Positions 22,952-35,064 of a DNA stretch of 64,000 bases are shown piece after piece; within the stretch, counting starts at the first letter, position 1; every line of letters starts with the position of its first letter. This DNA is from Antedon mediterranea (lineage: Eukaryota; Echinodermata; Crinoidea; Comatulida; Antedonidae): NCBI RefSeq assembly GCF_964355755.1, contig NC_092677.1, positions 4,717,001 to 4,781,000 on the forward strand, written 5' to 3'. The notes below the pieces were generated by a model. It saw nothing but the letters and a program-made list of their open reading frames with translations. It searched no databases and was not told the origin of the DNA. The position numbers were made by a program, and so were the translations under genes.

Positions 22952-25900
22952 TTATGTATTCCGAATGTTAGAATAATGTGATTCTCCTCCTAAAACGTTT
23001 CCCTTATTTGACAACGTACTGACAACACATTTCCCCTCACTTAGGTTCGGCTCTTCGTAAATGGCAGCACTTTCCGAATCTTTCACTTCTTGATATTGAT
23101 TGTTACTTTCGATTTCTATTACCCGTCTCTGCACCCGACGATGCGCCTGCTTGAAACAAATATGTATTTATATATTAACAATGATAAAGATATGCACACT
23201 GAATTTGTTACTAAAGGAATACCGTATTAATAAAAACATAAATATAGAAATAAAGATGCAACCTGTCCCGATCTATCATAGGGATAACCGGTATGGTTCA
23301 CTAAAATATTTATATTTCTAGTTTCTGTAGAAGCAACCACACGTTTTATTATCAGTGTTGCTTCTGATCACACATCTTTGTTTATGGAGGACGTAAGCGT
23401 AACGTAAAGCTCTGTCTATTCTAACAAACTTCATGTGACAACAAAATGTGATGTACCCTTATGGACACGATGATGTCATATCACTACCATATTTGAGCAT
23501 ATCACTACCATATTTGGGCACATCACATATTTTTTGCCAAACTAGTTTGATGGCGTAGATAGAGCTTAAGTGATTTGACCAATCACAAGCGATGGATTAT
23601 TCCAACTTTCGCTTGTCTTTGATCATGCGTTGCGTCTAAACAAAAGAAGTTAAACGAGGGTTAATCAAAGATTACATGAAATAGTAGTTTATTGGTACCT
23701 CGTGTTCTTTAGAAGATGCTTTACGTGACGTAGTTCTGGCCCTGCGTCCATCATTTACTGAAGTATCTTTGCTGAGTTCTTGGTAAACACCAGAACCACT
23801 TGATGCAAACTGCAGTGCTTGATACTGAGAATGTTGACATTTTGATTTCATTTCTCGTATTCGTCTTTCCTAAAGAAACAATAGCAAGATACCATTGGGT
23901 GACATTCTATTTGAAATATTAATATTAGATATTTATACATTTAGTATGGTTTTTAAATCATGTGACTGTGTACAAATCCTAAAATAATGGGTTTAAATAG
24001 CGACTCTATTATAGACCACACCAAGATTGTACTCGTGTGAATAGGCTTAAGAAGAATATAAATATGAGACTTAACGACCTTCCTATATGTTGTAATTGTC
24101 GAAACGAAATAATTAAAATACTAATTTAAATCACATTAAAGGAAATAATAAAGACAACATTTTAATAATCTGACCTACTGTATGTTGGTACCGTATATAA
24201 TAAGATCTTTAAACAAATTAATTCCTCCCGTATTATCTGTATTTTAAATTTATAATCAATTACATTTGTTAAATGTCGTTAAATTATATGTCTGTGTGTT
24301 CGTAGAGTTTATACTTACATAAATATAACGGGTTGTAATAAAGGTAGGAACAGAGCCGAGGAAAAGCGCAGTTACTATAATTGCTACAGTTAGTACTGTA
24401 AATGTTGGACACGATTCACCTGGAAATATAATAATTGTCAACATATGAATACTATTATTACAATGTTCAGGCCATACCCTCCCCTATGTCAAAATCTTCA
24501 CCCGCCACCCTGCTATGCTTGTTATACACCAAATAGAAACATAGCTTGCAATTATTGTATTGGTGATTTGATAAGAAAACTTTATGTTACATTGATCATA
24601 GTTCATAGATTTATTTGTTATTATTTCCAATCGATTAAAAGACCTCTTTTACATCCCAAACAATGCTCGTGTGCGTGGTCCTACTTTTAAAACAAGAAAT
24701 TAAATAAAATAAACTATACGCTATGCATACTGGACAATTATATCAAGGCCTATACCTGCTTTACAGTTCAAAAGTGTTGCTGTTTTATTTAGCTTTCCAT
24801 TCTCTGCATAACATGTAAGATTTGGTTTACATATCTCATCATTAATTTCTATAGTTGCTGTATTTTCTCCTTTCTCAACCACTTCTCCATCTTGTAATAT
24901 CAATATTGATAATGGCTTGGGATGGCCCTCTGCTGTACATGTTGCAATACCATCTTCATATGTAAAAGTAACATGAATAGCTAAAAAAAAAAAAAATAAT
25001 ACAATCAGCATTATAGGCTACGGTTGATGCAACTCGATTCGTAATGACCATTTGTTTTTAGCATTTGGGTAAAATAAATTAGCTTTTTAAGAAGAATTGT
25101 AGAGGGAGGAGGGGTGAAAGCGGAGTGGTGGTGATGATGATGGTAGTGGTGAGTACGGGAGGGAGTTTATAAATGTTTATTTTACATACTATAAACAAGT
25201 ATGTTCATCTGTTTTCCAACACTTGTTTTAGCATCCTCTCCTTTAAACTGATCACTTTCTGCTTTACATGTATAATTCCCACCATCTTCTTCAGTAGCTG
25301 ATATAATCTTAAGAACTGACTCTGTACTGTTATTTGCAATCTCATATCTAGAAGGGTTGTTGGTGTTGACTGTCTGTCCATCTTTATACCAAGTAATGTA
25401 AGGAATAGGATCACCATAAGTTTTACTACAGGTAAAAGTCACTGATTGACCTTCGTATACAGTGCTTTCTGAGGTAGAAAGAAGTGGTTGATCTAAATCT
25501 GAAGAAAAATAATACGATAGATTACTGTGCTTGCTACATTCAACGATGTTGTGTCGAGATCTGTGATCATCAACAAGAAAACTAAAAACGTAAGATCCTT
25601 TTGCAGATTCTTCGCTATTTTAGAAAATTGTTGTTATATAATAAGTTATTGAAATTGAATCTGTGTTACTCACAGTATACAGTTAGAATAGATAGATTTG
25701 ATCTTGCAATATATCCATCTGTTGTTCGTATCACACACCTAAATATTCGTTGAGAATCATTTCTCATTGGCTGTGACATCACCAAGTCAGCTTTCCCAGG
25801 TTTTATGTTTAATTTAAAACGTACATTTTGTATCTTCTTATCATCTACAAGGTTTATTTTAGATCTATCTTTATACAGTTCATCCCATTGTATTTGAGGT

Positions 25901-26374
25901 GTAGTACTAGTAGTAATTACTTGTGAATAATCACAAGTTATCACCACTTCAGCATCACCCTCCTTGGCTGTCTGGTCAGATGTTGTCACTAATTGGCATC
26001 GTGATTCTATAAAGAGTATCAAACGTCTAGTCTTTATTAGACAGTAATAGGCTATTAATTGAAAACTGTATATAAGTTGTTTTTTTTTTAAACTTCAATT
26101 GAAATTATTTATGAATTCATTCATATATTTAAAAAAATATATTTTGAGATAAAGTTTCTTGATAAAGCAATAATCATACATAACAACATTAAAACGTCCA
26201 CGTGTTCTTTTTTTGGATTTAACATTCATTTGTCTGTAATTTTAAACAGATACAAATTATAATGCCTTTATCAGACCATATTCTATCGCTTAAAAACTAT
26301 CATTAGTTAGTACTGAATTAGTTTACCGAATAAAGAGTGTATAACAATTAACAGCACCAACCATACAGTCATAT
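22952..26374 (-). CDS. IgR6: type-A Ig receptor with ITIM-like tail, intact
   Basis: Exons on the minus strand: signal peptide 26374-26327 (ATG 26372-26370, MTVWLVLLIVIHSLF), V-type Ig 26006-25674, I-set-like Ig 25498-25190, third Ig 24980-24756, transmembrane 24419-24319, tail exon 1 23869-23699, tail exon 2 23146-22952 with TAA. All phases match IgR3, exon for exon. The tail has SQYQAL, VYQEL, NQYQEV, IYEEP and SHYSNI; the SVYDG tyrosine of IgR3 is Asn here (SVNDG). The V domain is slightly longer in the C-C' region (ITTSTTPQIQW) and has an extra Cys near its start (ESRCQL). The short intron between tail exons (about 550 bp) is the empty site for the transposon seen in IgR3. The complete open reading suggests a functional gene. 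Confidence 0.85.
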
Positions 26375-28084
26375 CTGAGGGAAAATAATAATATTTACAT
26401 TAAATAGGCTTAATTAATCTTTAAGTTCTTATCTATCATGGATGTAGTGTATGCCTTATCTGTTTCACTATTTCACTATCAATAGGCCTAAACAAAAATA
26501 AATACAACAGGTATCAGCATCGTCGTTTTTGTCTTCCGCGGCTCACGTAATAATTTCACTACGGTAACTTATCATCATTGATAACGTCTTTAAAAATATA
26601 AATGTCGACAACGCGCTCCTCCGTTCCTCTTTCACATAAACAAAATTTAGATTACAATTTTTCATTAGAAACCAATCAATAAGCGCCTAAAACCATTATT
26701 ACTATTTGAAATTATTTCACCTGAGTTCTACGTGCCATCATAATTAAACCAGTCGACTACTTTAATCGAATTTCAAAGAGTTTTTCAAAGTTAACAAGTA
26801 TTTTTATCGTCATCGTCATCATCAATCACCATCAGTTTATCAACGTTATTATCAAGATAGCAATCATAATCAAATCACACCTTTTGTTATTTGCTGATCC
26901 CTTTGTCGTCAACATCAGAATGTTATTATGGTCATATTGTAAATTACATTAATTACTCACCTCTATCTCTGTATACTAGTCCTGCATGTCTGCGTTTTAA
27001 CTTTTTACGTAATAAGTTAATAATTACATATACAATCTTTGATATGTAATTTATTTGTTTCGATCTCGTGAAGAAGATAGTTTCAATTATGCTATATCGT
27101 ATTATCACTGATTTGATTTAATTGGTTACCACACAAAAATAACAACTTTTGTAAACAGTAAACAATAATAGTCTTTATTTATCAAGTCATTTTAATCTTG
27201 CTTTGAAACTAACATTTATGAGACAGGTTACTAAGTTCGATCACATAACTCGTTTCCATATATTATATATATATTTCTTCTACCCGAAAAGAGTATTGTT
27301 ATAAGTTTATTGCTTAAATAGTAGATGGAAAAGAAACTCACTCCACAATTATTGTTGATGGTCTATATACTTGGGTAGGCCTGCGATTCTACAACATGCT
27401 TCTGCTTATGTATTATATTTTATACAGCAATATGTGTGTTATGAAATGATAAATACTATAAATAAACTTTATTTCAGCAATAAACACCAACAACTAAAAA
27501 GTTATATACCTTTAACATTACAGTCTTTAAAAATGTCTCTCCATATAAAACATTTGTATACAAAAGGGATCTCATTGGCTAATTTGAACTATCCCTTTGG
27601 CTTTACTGTTTGTGCTTATATTAAATAAAAATCGTGTAGCACAAAAATAATCCTATATTATGAAACACAAGGGAACTATTGATTGGTTATTATTATATAT
27701 ATATATATTATATATATATATTTTTTTGCTGTACATGGCCTTTAAACTACGCAAGAAAAACAGTACAATTGAGAATAAACTACTTATGTCTACCTATTTT
27801 ACAATACTCTAATTCCATTAGTAGGCCTAGTCTATAGATGATAATAACGAGAATAAACAAAACATATTTTATACATAAATTACGCTTAAGCAGCTTTCAA
27901 TTGTTATTGTACTGTAGTCCTATATTATACTTTTGTTTTCGTTATGACTCTCATATAATTGGATACACTCTCGATTAGAGCAAGGTTGCATTTCCTAGTT
28001 TAGCATCTATTTTATGTTTTTGTTATTAATTTCAGTCGTGCAGAATAATATAACAATTTGTGTTTGTATTTATTAAGTTATATT
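26375..28084. other. Interval between IgR6 and IgR7
   Basis: This holds the IgR6 leader intron and leader exon (donor at 26,961/26,960), a TCATCATC-rich stretch near 26,810-26,835, a TA-rich run near 27,693-27,722 and the 3' flank of IgR7. Parts are recognisably paralogous to 2,300-4,350 and 15,560-16,680. No further gene was recognised. Confidence 0.5.
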
Positions 28085-30088
28085 TTAGTTATAGAACTTT
28101 TGAGAATAATGTGGTTCTTGAGTCTTTCTTTTTTGTGACGTACTAGTAACACTATCACGTGACATATGTCCTTCGTACTGGGGATTTTGAGATTCTATTT
28201 CAATCCTTTCTCCTCTTTTCTGAAAACAATAACATTATTGATTATTATTTTGATTAATTGATTTTTAAGTCAAAGCAAATAAGTAAAAATCTTGACAGTA
28301 TATAAAATAAAATATCAATTTCATTTCATCAAACCCAAAAGACATTTACAATCAATTAATTGTTAAATCAGTTAGTATCACACTCCAATTACTGTAGGCC
28401 CACCTCGTCGTTTCAGAATTATTAATTTATAGTGAAATTAAAAATGTTAACCTCTAGTTTGCGCACTTCTTTCTTTGACGCCTTAACGTGTTTATCTTTT
28501 TTTCTGTGTTTATTAGAAACTCCATGCAGTCCTTGGTATTGAGGATTTTTTACTTCTATTTCCTAAAAAAATAAGTTAACGTTAGTTGTTTCTGAATATT
28601 TTAGGTGATGATGGTGAGGTTAACTTAAATTCGTATTACCCCTATGAAATGAAATACATAATATCCCAATTTATTTATTTTTTAATACATACTACTTTAT
28701 TAGACGTAGGCTTGGTATATCCATCATCGTCCACGCAAGAGCTTGCTGACTCTTTCACACCTTGGTACTGAGGATTTTTGCATTCGATTTCTATGACTTC
28801 TTTTTCCTAAAAAATTAGTTCCTAATCGTTAATTATAAAGGTATTGTTAAATATGTGGCGATGCCCAGTGACGTTATGGTTCGTTTAAAATGTTTAATTG
28901 TACTTTTGAAATACATACTATTTTAGACGTAGGCTTGACATATCCCTCGTCATCTATGTCAACACCAGGGACTGCTGAAACTTGCAGTCCTTGGTACTGA
29001 TGATGTTGACTTTTGAATTCTCTTTCTCTCTGTTAAACAATAGATGGTCATGATCGTTAGGCCCAAACATAAATAATTTGTATATTTTGCTTTCAAAGGT
29101 GTATCTTCTTAAAAGTGTCTTAGAAATACGAAAATAACTAAACTAAATTTTAACTTGACTTGGTTAAAGTTAGGAACTCACTATTGACCTTAACTACGAT
29201 TCTGATTTCAACTCACTCAACTACACATCAATTTGTAGCCAGGGAATGGTAACCATTTTCGTTGATCACCCATGTTTCTATTAGTGACTTTTCGATACAT
29301 ACTACCTTATTAGACGTGGGTCTAACATATCCCTCGTCATCTAAGTCGACATCATTGTTTCCCGAATTAACTTGCAGATCTTGGTACTGATGACGTTCAG
29401 GCTCGCTTAATCCTCTCTGATAAATAAATGGTTTGTGTTAGTATTATTGATGTTTAGTTGTGGTATTTGTATATATAATTATGAGGAAAAAAAATTTAAA
29501 TAGCACAATTGACTTTAAGATACAATTTTACTTCCCGCTCTCATTTACACATACTGTAACTTTTTCTGTAACGCTTTGATCGGTCATGTGGATATTAGGG
29601 ACTATAAGTTGAAATAGTGTCACTTAAGTACTAAAACGCTGTGATGATACCTCAATGGCCTTGGTGTATCCTTCGTCATCTATGTCGACATCACAGTTTG
29701 CCGAAACCTGCAGATCTTTGTACTGATGGTGTTGAAGTTCGATTTCTCTTACCTCTTTCTGTTAAACAATAGATGTTGCTTGTGTAAATATTGATGTTTA
29801 GTTTTATATACTCTGCATGACATGTATATGGAATAATAAGTAACTAAACTAGTGAACGTGACTTCACAAAAGCTATCAAATGGGTTGTTTGTTGTTAGGC
29901 CTACATAGAAAGTTTACCTGTATTCTTGTCCTGGATCTTGCTTTATTTGACGTCCTGGCAGCACTAGCCTCCACTGTAGGACCTTTGTTGAGCTCTTTGT
30001 AATCTCCAGAATTTGCAGAAAATTGCAATGCTTGATATTGTTGAGGAATTTGAGATTTTGAAAGGATGTCTTCTTTTATTCGTTTTAG
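28085..30088 (-). CDS. IgR7 cytoplasmic exon array (repeated tyrosine modules)
   Basis: Seven consecutive phase 0-0 exons of 108-171 nt (last 135 nt with stop). In order, the motifs are: QQYQAL and DYKEL; HQYKDL and DDEGYTKA; HQYQDL and DDEGYVRP; HQYQGL and DDEGYVKP; PQYQGV and DDDGYTKP; PQYQGL with a Lys-rich end; PQYEGH and PHYSQKFYN. Exons 2-5 are clear tandem duplicates at the protein level. IgR2 and IgR4 keep only two such modules. YxxP after an acidic DDEG resembles SH2-binding sites of the Crk/Nck type, and the acidic context resembles Src/Syk substrates; these are inferences from motif shape. Confidence 0.82.
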
Positions 30089-33000
30089 CTATACAAATAT
30101 CGGTAAACACAGATACTATCTAATTAAAGTTTATCTGTGCTTTCAATTATTATAAGTTTCAAGAAAGTATTTCATAAAAATTTAAAAGTACTTACATAGA
30201 TATATCGGGTTATTATAAACGTAGGCACAGAGCAAAGAATTGCAGTTATTGCTAAAGTTATCAATATACTAATTGCATACGAACAACCACCTGTAAATGT
30301 CAATGTAAAATTTTGAAATAATGTTATCCACCAAAAAATGTTATACTTCAGAAACAATTACAAACGAAATCACACAATTTCATACATGCAACGTGCATCA
30401 ACGTGCACAATATTCATCTAAAGTAATTTAATATTAAATTAAAACATTATTCTTCAACGAAGCAAGTGGGAGTTAGAGTTTGTCATATTGTTATTACTTT
30501 CGTCGTGGTCGTCGGCGTGTTGTCATTAACAAAGAAATTACACTCGATAGGGTGTGTTGTAATTAAAATTACCTGCTGTGTTTTTTTCATTTTCTGCATA
30601 AAATGTAAAACTTGTTTGACATATTTTATTAGTTCCTAAAGATGATGAATTTTGTATTATCAGTACTGCTGGCGGTTTCGGATAGTCCTCTGCTGTACAT
30701 GTTACAAGATCATCTTCAGGTTTAAATGTTACAATGATATCTAAACAAAACGAGTAATATAACCTTGAGTACTGTTAATGTTCTTTATTCTTTATTTAGG
30801 GTCCCAAAAATATATTATTGAATTATTGTATATTTTATGAACTTTATATACCATATATATACAACTGTCTTCCTTCACTTGTTTTAGCATCATCTCCTTT
30901 AAACTGATCACTTTCTGCTTTACATGTATATCTGCCACCATCTTCTTCAGTAGCTGATTTAATCTTAAGAACTGACTCTGTACTGTTATTTGCAATATCA
31001 TATCTAGAAGGGTTGTTGGTGTTGACTGTATGTCCATCTTTATACCAAGTAATGTAAGGAATAGGATCACCATCATGTTTAATACAGGTAAAGGTCACTG
31101 ATTGACATTCATTGATGACATTTGCTGACGCAGAAAGAAGTGGTTGATCCAAGTCTGAGAAAAATTTAATAAAGTATCCATGTTACAAACTTGTTCTAAA
31201 TGTTTGTAACAATATACTTACTTATTTGTTTCTAGTTTTACATATCTTCGATCTTACTTTTTACATACAATATATACCGTAATTTTAGAAATAAATACAT
31301 GTATCTATATGATAATTTGGGTTTGTTATTGTAAAACTCGTTAGTGGGTGAATGGATGACGCCCTATAAATATCACAATGTGTATTAGATGTAGTTCCAT
31401 GTAAACCTTTTGATTTCGTTTTTAAAGCGGTTTTAATTTTTCTATAAAATACATTTTACAAAATACAAATTAATGAATGAGCTCACGCTATTCCACCTGG
31501 TATAGTACATTCTTCCGGCAAGAGAGACACGTTCGACAATCATTCAACGTTCAGTCCGTAAGTACCACCATTGTTCAATGCTTATTTCTGATATCACAAT
31601 TAACCCTACCCCTCCCCACCTCCTGTTTTATGTGTAACACTTTAAATAAGATTCATGCACGGTTTTATTAGGTTATAGAATTGTAATGTAGGCCTACTAT
31701 AGGTAGTAGAAACTCTCGTTACAAGTTACATCGGCACGCCTTCTCCCCCTAATTGAATTTTGTGCCAATTTCTGATATACAACAAATCCGCAACGCTTGT
31801 TTAATGTTACAAACGATAGACCTAGATTCGCGTAGGCCTACTGTATTAATATTAGGCTTTTGGGTAACAAATGTCAGCACCCAAATCCAAGTATTCGAGT
31901 CATGTGAAAGTTACTGGTACTGGTAGCGAATTGTGTACATATTTCTTTAAGGTACACTTTTTATAACAACATTCATGTACTGCATACAGTATTCTTACTT
32001 TTACAACAGAAGCCATGGCCTAGGCTCAATCAGACACGATTGTCATTGCATCCAAATCCACTTTCAATTTGGGTAATTATACTGGCACTTCACCATATTC
32101 AACTTTGTGCATATTTTAAAAATATATATAACCCGCCTCATTTGTGTGTAACAATTTATTAACATTCATGTACAATAAAAGTATAAATATATAAATTATG
32201 TACTAAATTGTGTATTTTTTTCTATCATTAATCAGACAGAAATGACAAACGAAAATCAAGCTAGAATTGATAAGGCAATAAAGGATTTCGGAAATGTGTC
32301 GAGATACAACAACATGTACTAAACAAAATCTCATATAACCAAGAAAAAATGTTCCCTTTTTAAAACTCTTTATACTCTCTCCAATCCAATGATTCCTCTT
32401 AACTGATTGAAACATTGTAGGCCTAGATTCAGTACTGAATTACTTATAATAAATAATAAGTATATGTAGTTGGCATATTTGATTTGTGTTAATAAAAAAC
32501 CATCATTATGTTTTTCATTGTACAATAATAATAAAAATACTGTATATATAATATATATATTTTTTTAATGTATATATTTATATGTAAAGAATTGATTATA
32601 TTCTACTAAATTTATAATATAATAAGGATTGAGGGAGATACTCGTTGTGCATTATTCATATAAAGGAAGTTATGTGTTAACTTACAATATACAGTTAGTA
32701 TAGATGGATTTGATCTTTTAATTTCACCATCTATTGTTTGTATCTCGCACTGAAATGTTCGTTGAGAATCATCTCTGATTGGTAGTGACATCACTAAGTC
32801 TGCTTTCCCAGGTTTTATGTTTAATTTAAAACGCCCATTTACTAGCTTCTTATCATTCACAAGGTTATATGTAGATCCATCTTCATCTAATGCATCCCAT
32901 TGTATTGCAGCAGGTGTAGGAGTAACTCTTGAATGATTACAACTTAATACCACTTTAGTATCACCTTCTTTGGCTTCCTGGTTAGATGTCAGTTGACCAT

Positions 33001-33321
33001 GTGATTCTAACAAAATAAATTGTGTTTATTATTGTTTTGGTCCGTTTATGCGAACTACAAACATACCACGATGGTATCATTTTAAGTTGAAATTCATTCT
33101 CATTCATTCGTTCGTTCTTGTCGTCTCACATTATAAGTGGTCAACGTAATGAAGATAACGTTTTCTGGCATATGCACAACTTTACCTACCAGTTTGTCAT
33201 GGTTAAAATTAATTAATTACAATTAATAAATAGGCATATCAATACATTTAGCGTTTTATACTATAATTAATTTACCGTCAAATGAATGTATAACAATTAG
33301 CAGCGTCAACCATAATGTCAT
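28085..33321 (-). CDS. IgR7: type-B Ig receptor with seven-exon tyrosine-motif tail
   Basis: Exons on the minus strand: signal peptide to 33276 (ATG 33321-33319, MTLWLTLLIVIHSF), V-type Ig 33006-32686, I-set-like Ig 31154-30852, third Ig 30740-30573, transmembrane 30290-30196 (ISILITLAITAILCSV core), tail exons 30088-29918, 29758-29651, 29416-29303, 29029-28919, 28806-28693, 28562-28452 and 28219-28085 (TAA). All are open and phase-compatible. Four tail exons repeat one module: YxxL/V, about 12-15 residues, then DDEGYVxP or a variant. The third Ig is shortened, and its second cysteine is Phe (FTFYAEN). The acceptor before the signal exon reads CAA where all others read CAG, so the leader may be spliced differently. 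The cytoplasmic part looks like a scaffold for several SH2 proteins. Confidence 0.85.
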
Positions 33322-35064
33322 TTGAAAAAAATGACGATCTGAAAATCTGAAACGATGTCTACCCTCCTTCCAACCTTTTACTTAACACCCTCCTCATCTC
33401 TTCTGTTTCCCAACTGAGCTCTTAACAGCCCCCGCTAAACGTTATTTCTTCAAATTGGCTGCTTTGCCTACCAAACTTCCACCAATGCCGTTCCTGATAA
33501 TATCAGTTGTATATTGTCAGAACTCAGCACGGAGGTGGTCTATGAAATACGCGATTTTCTACTAAAGGTAAGGACAATTAAATTATTTTGTTCCTCGACC
33601 TTTCTTTCAATTTTTAAACAATGTTATAGTTAGAAAGCGCCTACGTTTACTTTAACAAAATTCCCAATTACATAATATGTTATGTTGATATGTATAAACT
33701 CTTTTAAATTAAACTTCAACTCAAACGATTTATTGCTAGTAGATAGGCCTAAATAAGTTTTTTTTTTACCATTTTAACGATTTTATTTTATTTTTTATTT
33801 GAACAATATTTAATTTATACACTTAACTTGTTCTGAATATTCATATTTTATGTGTTTGTATTTATATGTTTTATGGAGAGTCCTTAATGAAAAATTCCTT
33901 TACTAGAACTGGATAGGCTACCCTCATTAAAGATGGTAATAGATAAGTAAATGCAAATAATGAAAGGACGTGTCTGTAATAGTAATAATAAAAGAAATAG
34001 GCTAAACAAGACGAATGATGGCTTACATACCCTTTATAAAATAAGAATAAAAAACAACTTACATTCTTGGTCTAGGCGCAACCTATGTCTATAGCTATCA
34101 TCAATTGCTTTATTATTCAACAGAGACTAGAACTTGATGTCGATCAGCTTTTCGGTGAAAACAAGTGGAAATTACTGAAATTTATAGAGGGCAGCAACCA
34201 AAAGTATGATCATTATTTTGAGAGAGGTATATCAAAGAACTTATAACACAAGAATCTCCTGTTCTTCAATTTGCATTCAAAACACAGTATCGGAAGTACA
34301 GGGTTAAAAGGTCAAACTGGGCGACGCCTTTTCACAGCATGGAGCAGCGCCCCCTCCAAACTAGGAAGTCAATTACTCTACCCCCACTAGAGTATTAGCA
34401 GATCCCCTCTATGATTTTGACTTTCTAATTTGATGCGGGCGCCCTACTCCTCAGTCAATTACTCTATCCCCCCTAGAGCATTAGCAGATCCCCTCTATGA
34501 TTTTGACTTTCTAATTTGATGCGGGCGCCCTACTCCATGGCTCACATCAATGGCGCCACCCATAGCTCTATTCTATCCCACAATGCCTTTCGAAATTGTT
34601 ACGCGCTTCGGACGAACAGGAGATTCTTGTGTTATAAGTTCTTTGGGTATATTCAAAGATATTCAAAGCGTCATTTCGACGACACCGCCACACCCCTTAG
34701 TTACGCTTCCCTGCACACAGCATTGTTTTGTATGATTCAACAATGATCGAAAGATGTCTTCCATTTGGTGAAAAAGGCGTCTGCTAGCTAGGATATTATG
34801 GCAGTAATTGGTAGTAGTAGGAGGCAGCCTTGGTCTAGGTATAAAGTGAGTGGATTATTGAACATCATCATCATTTTATCTTTTTAGGGTGCTAGGCCAA
34901 AAACAGGATCTCCTAAAAACATTCTGCGCGACGGTCGGCGGTGATGATGAGAGGCGACCATGCAGAACCTCTGTTTGATAGTAGGCCTAGGCCTAGTCTA
35001 GATTAGGCCTTCTACTAGTACTAGGGCTAGGCTTAGCTACGTACTAGGCTAATAGAGGGTGTGT
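33322..35064. other. Interval between oppositely oriented genes, no gene recognised
   Basis: Contains an approximately 86-bp tandem duplication (34,367-34,538), an AGGCCT-rich run near 34,980-35,050 and short open frames without recognisable domains. TCCCACAATGCC at 34,576-34,587 resembles half of the vertebrate Staf/ZNF143 site. The likely IgR7 promoter lies here, but no start site can be assigned. Confidence 0.4.
34367..34538. repeat. 86-bp tandem duplication
   Basis: AGTCAATTACTCTA begins copies at 34,367 and 34,453. Both contain TTAGCAGATCCCCTCTATGA and end GCGGGCGCCCTACTCC. A few substitutions separate them. Confidence 0.85.

Noticed and set aside
27371-27628. Plus-strand open frames shared by three blocks (also near 2646 and 15,938)
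   Set aside because: The frame is not kept between copies and the sequence lies upstream of the leader exons; conservation is explained by block duplication.
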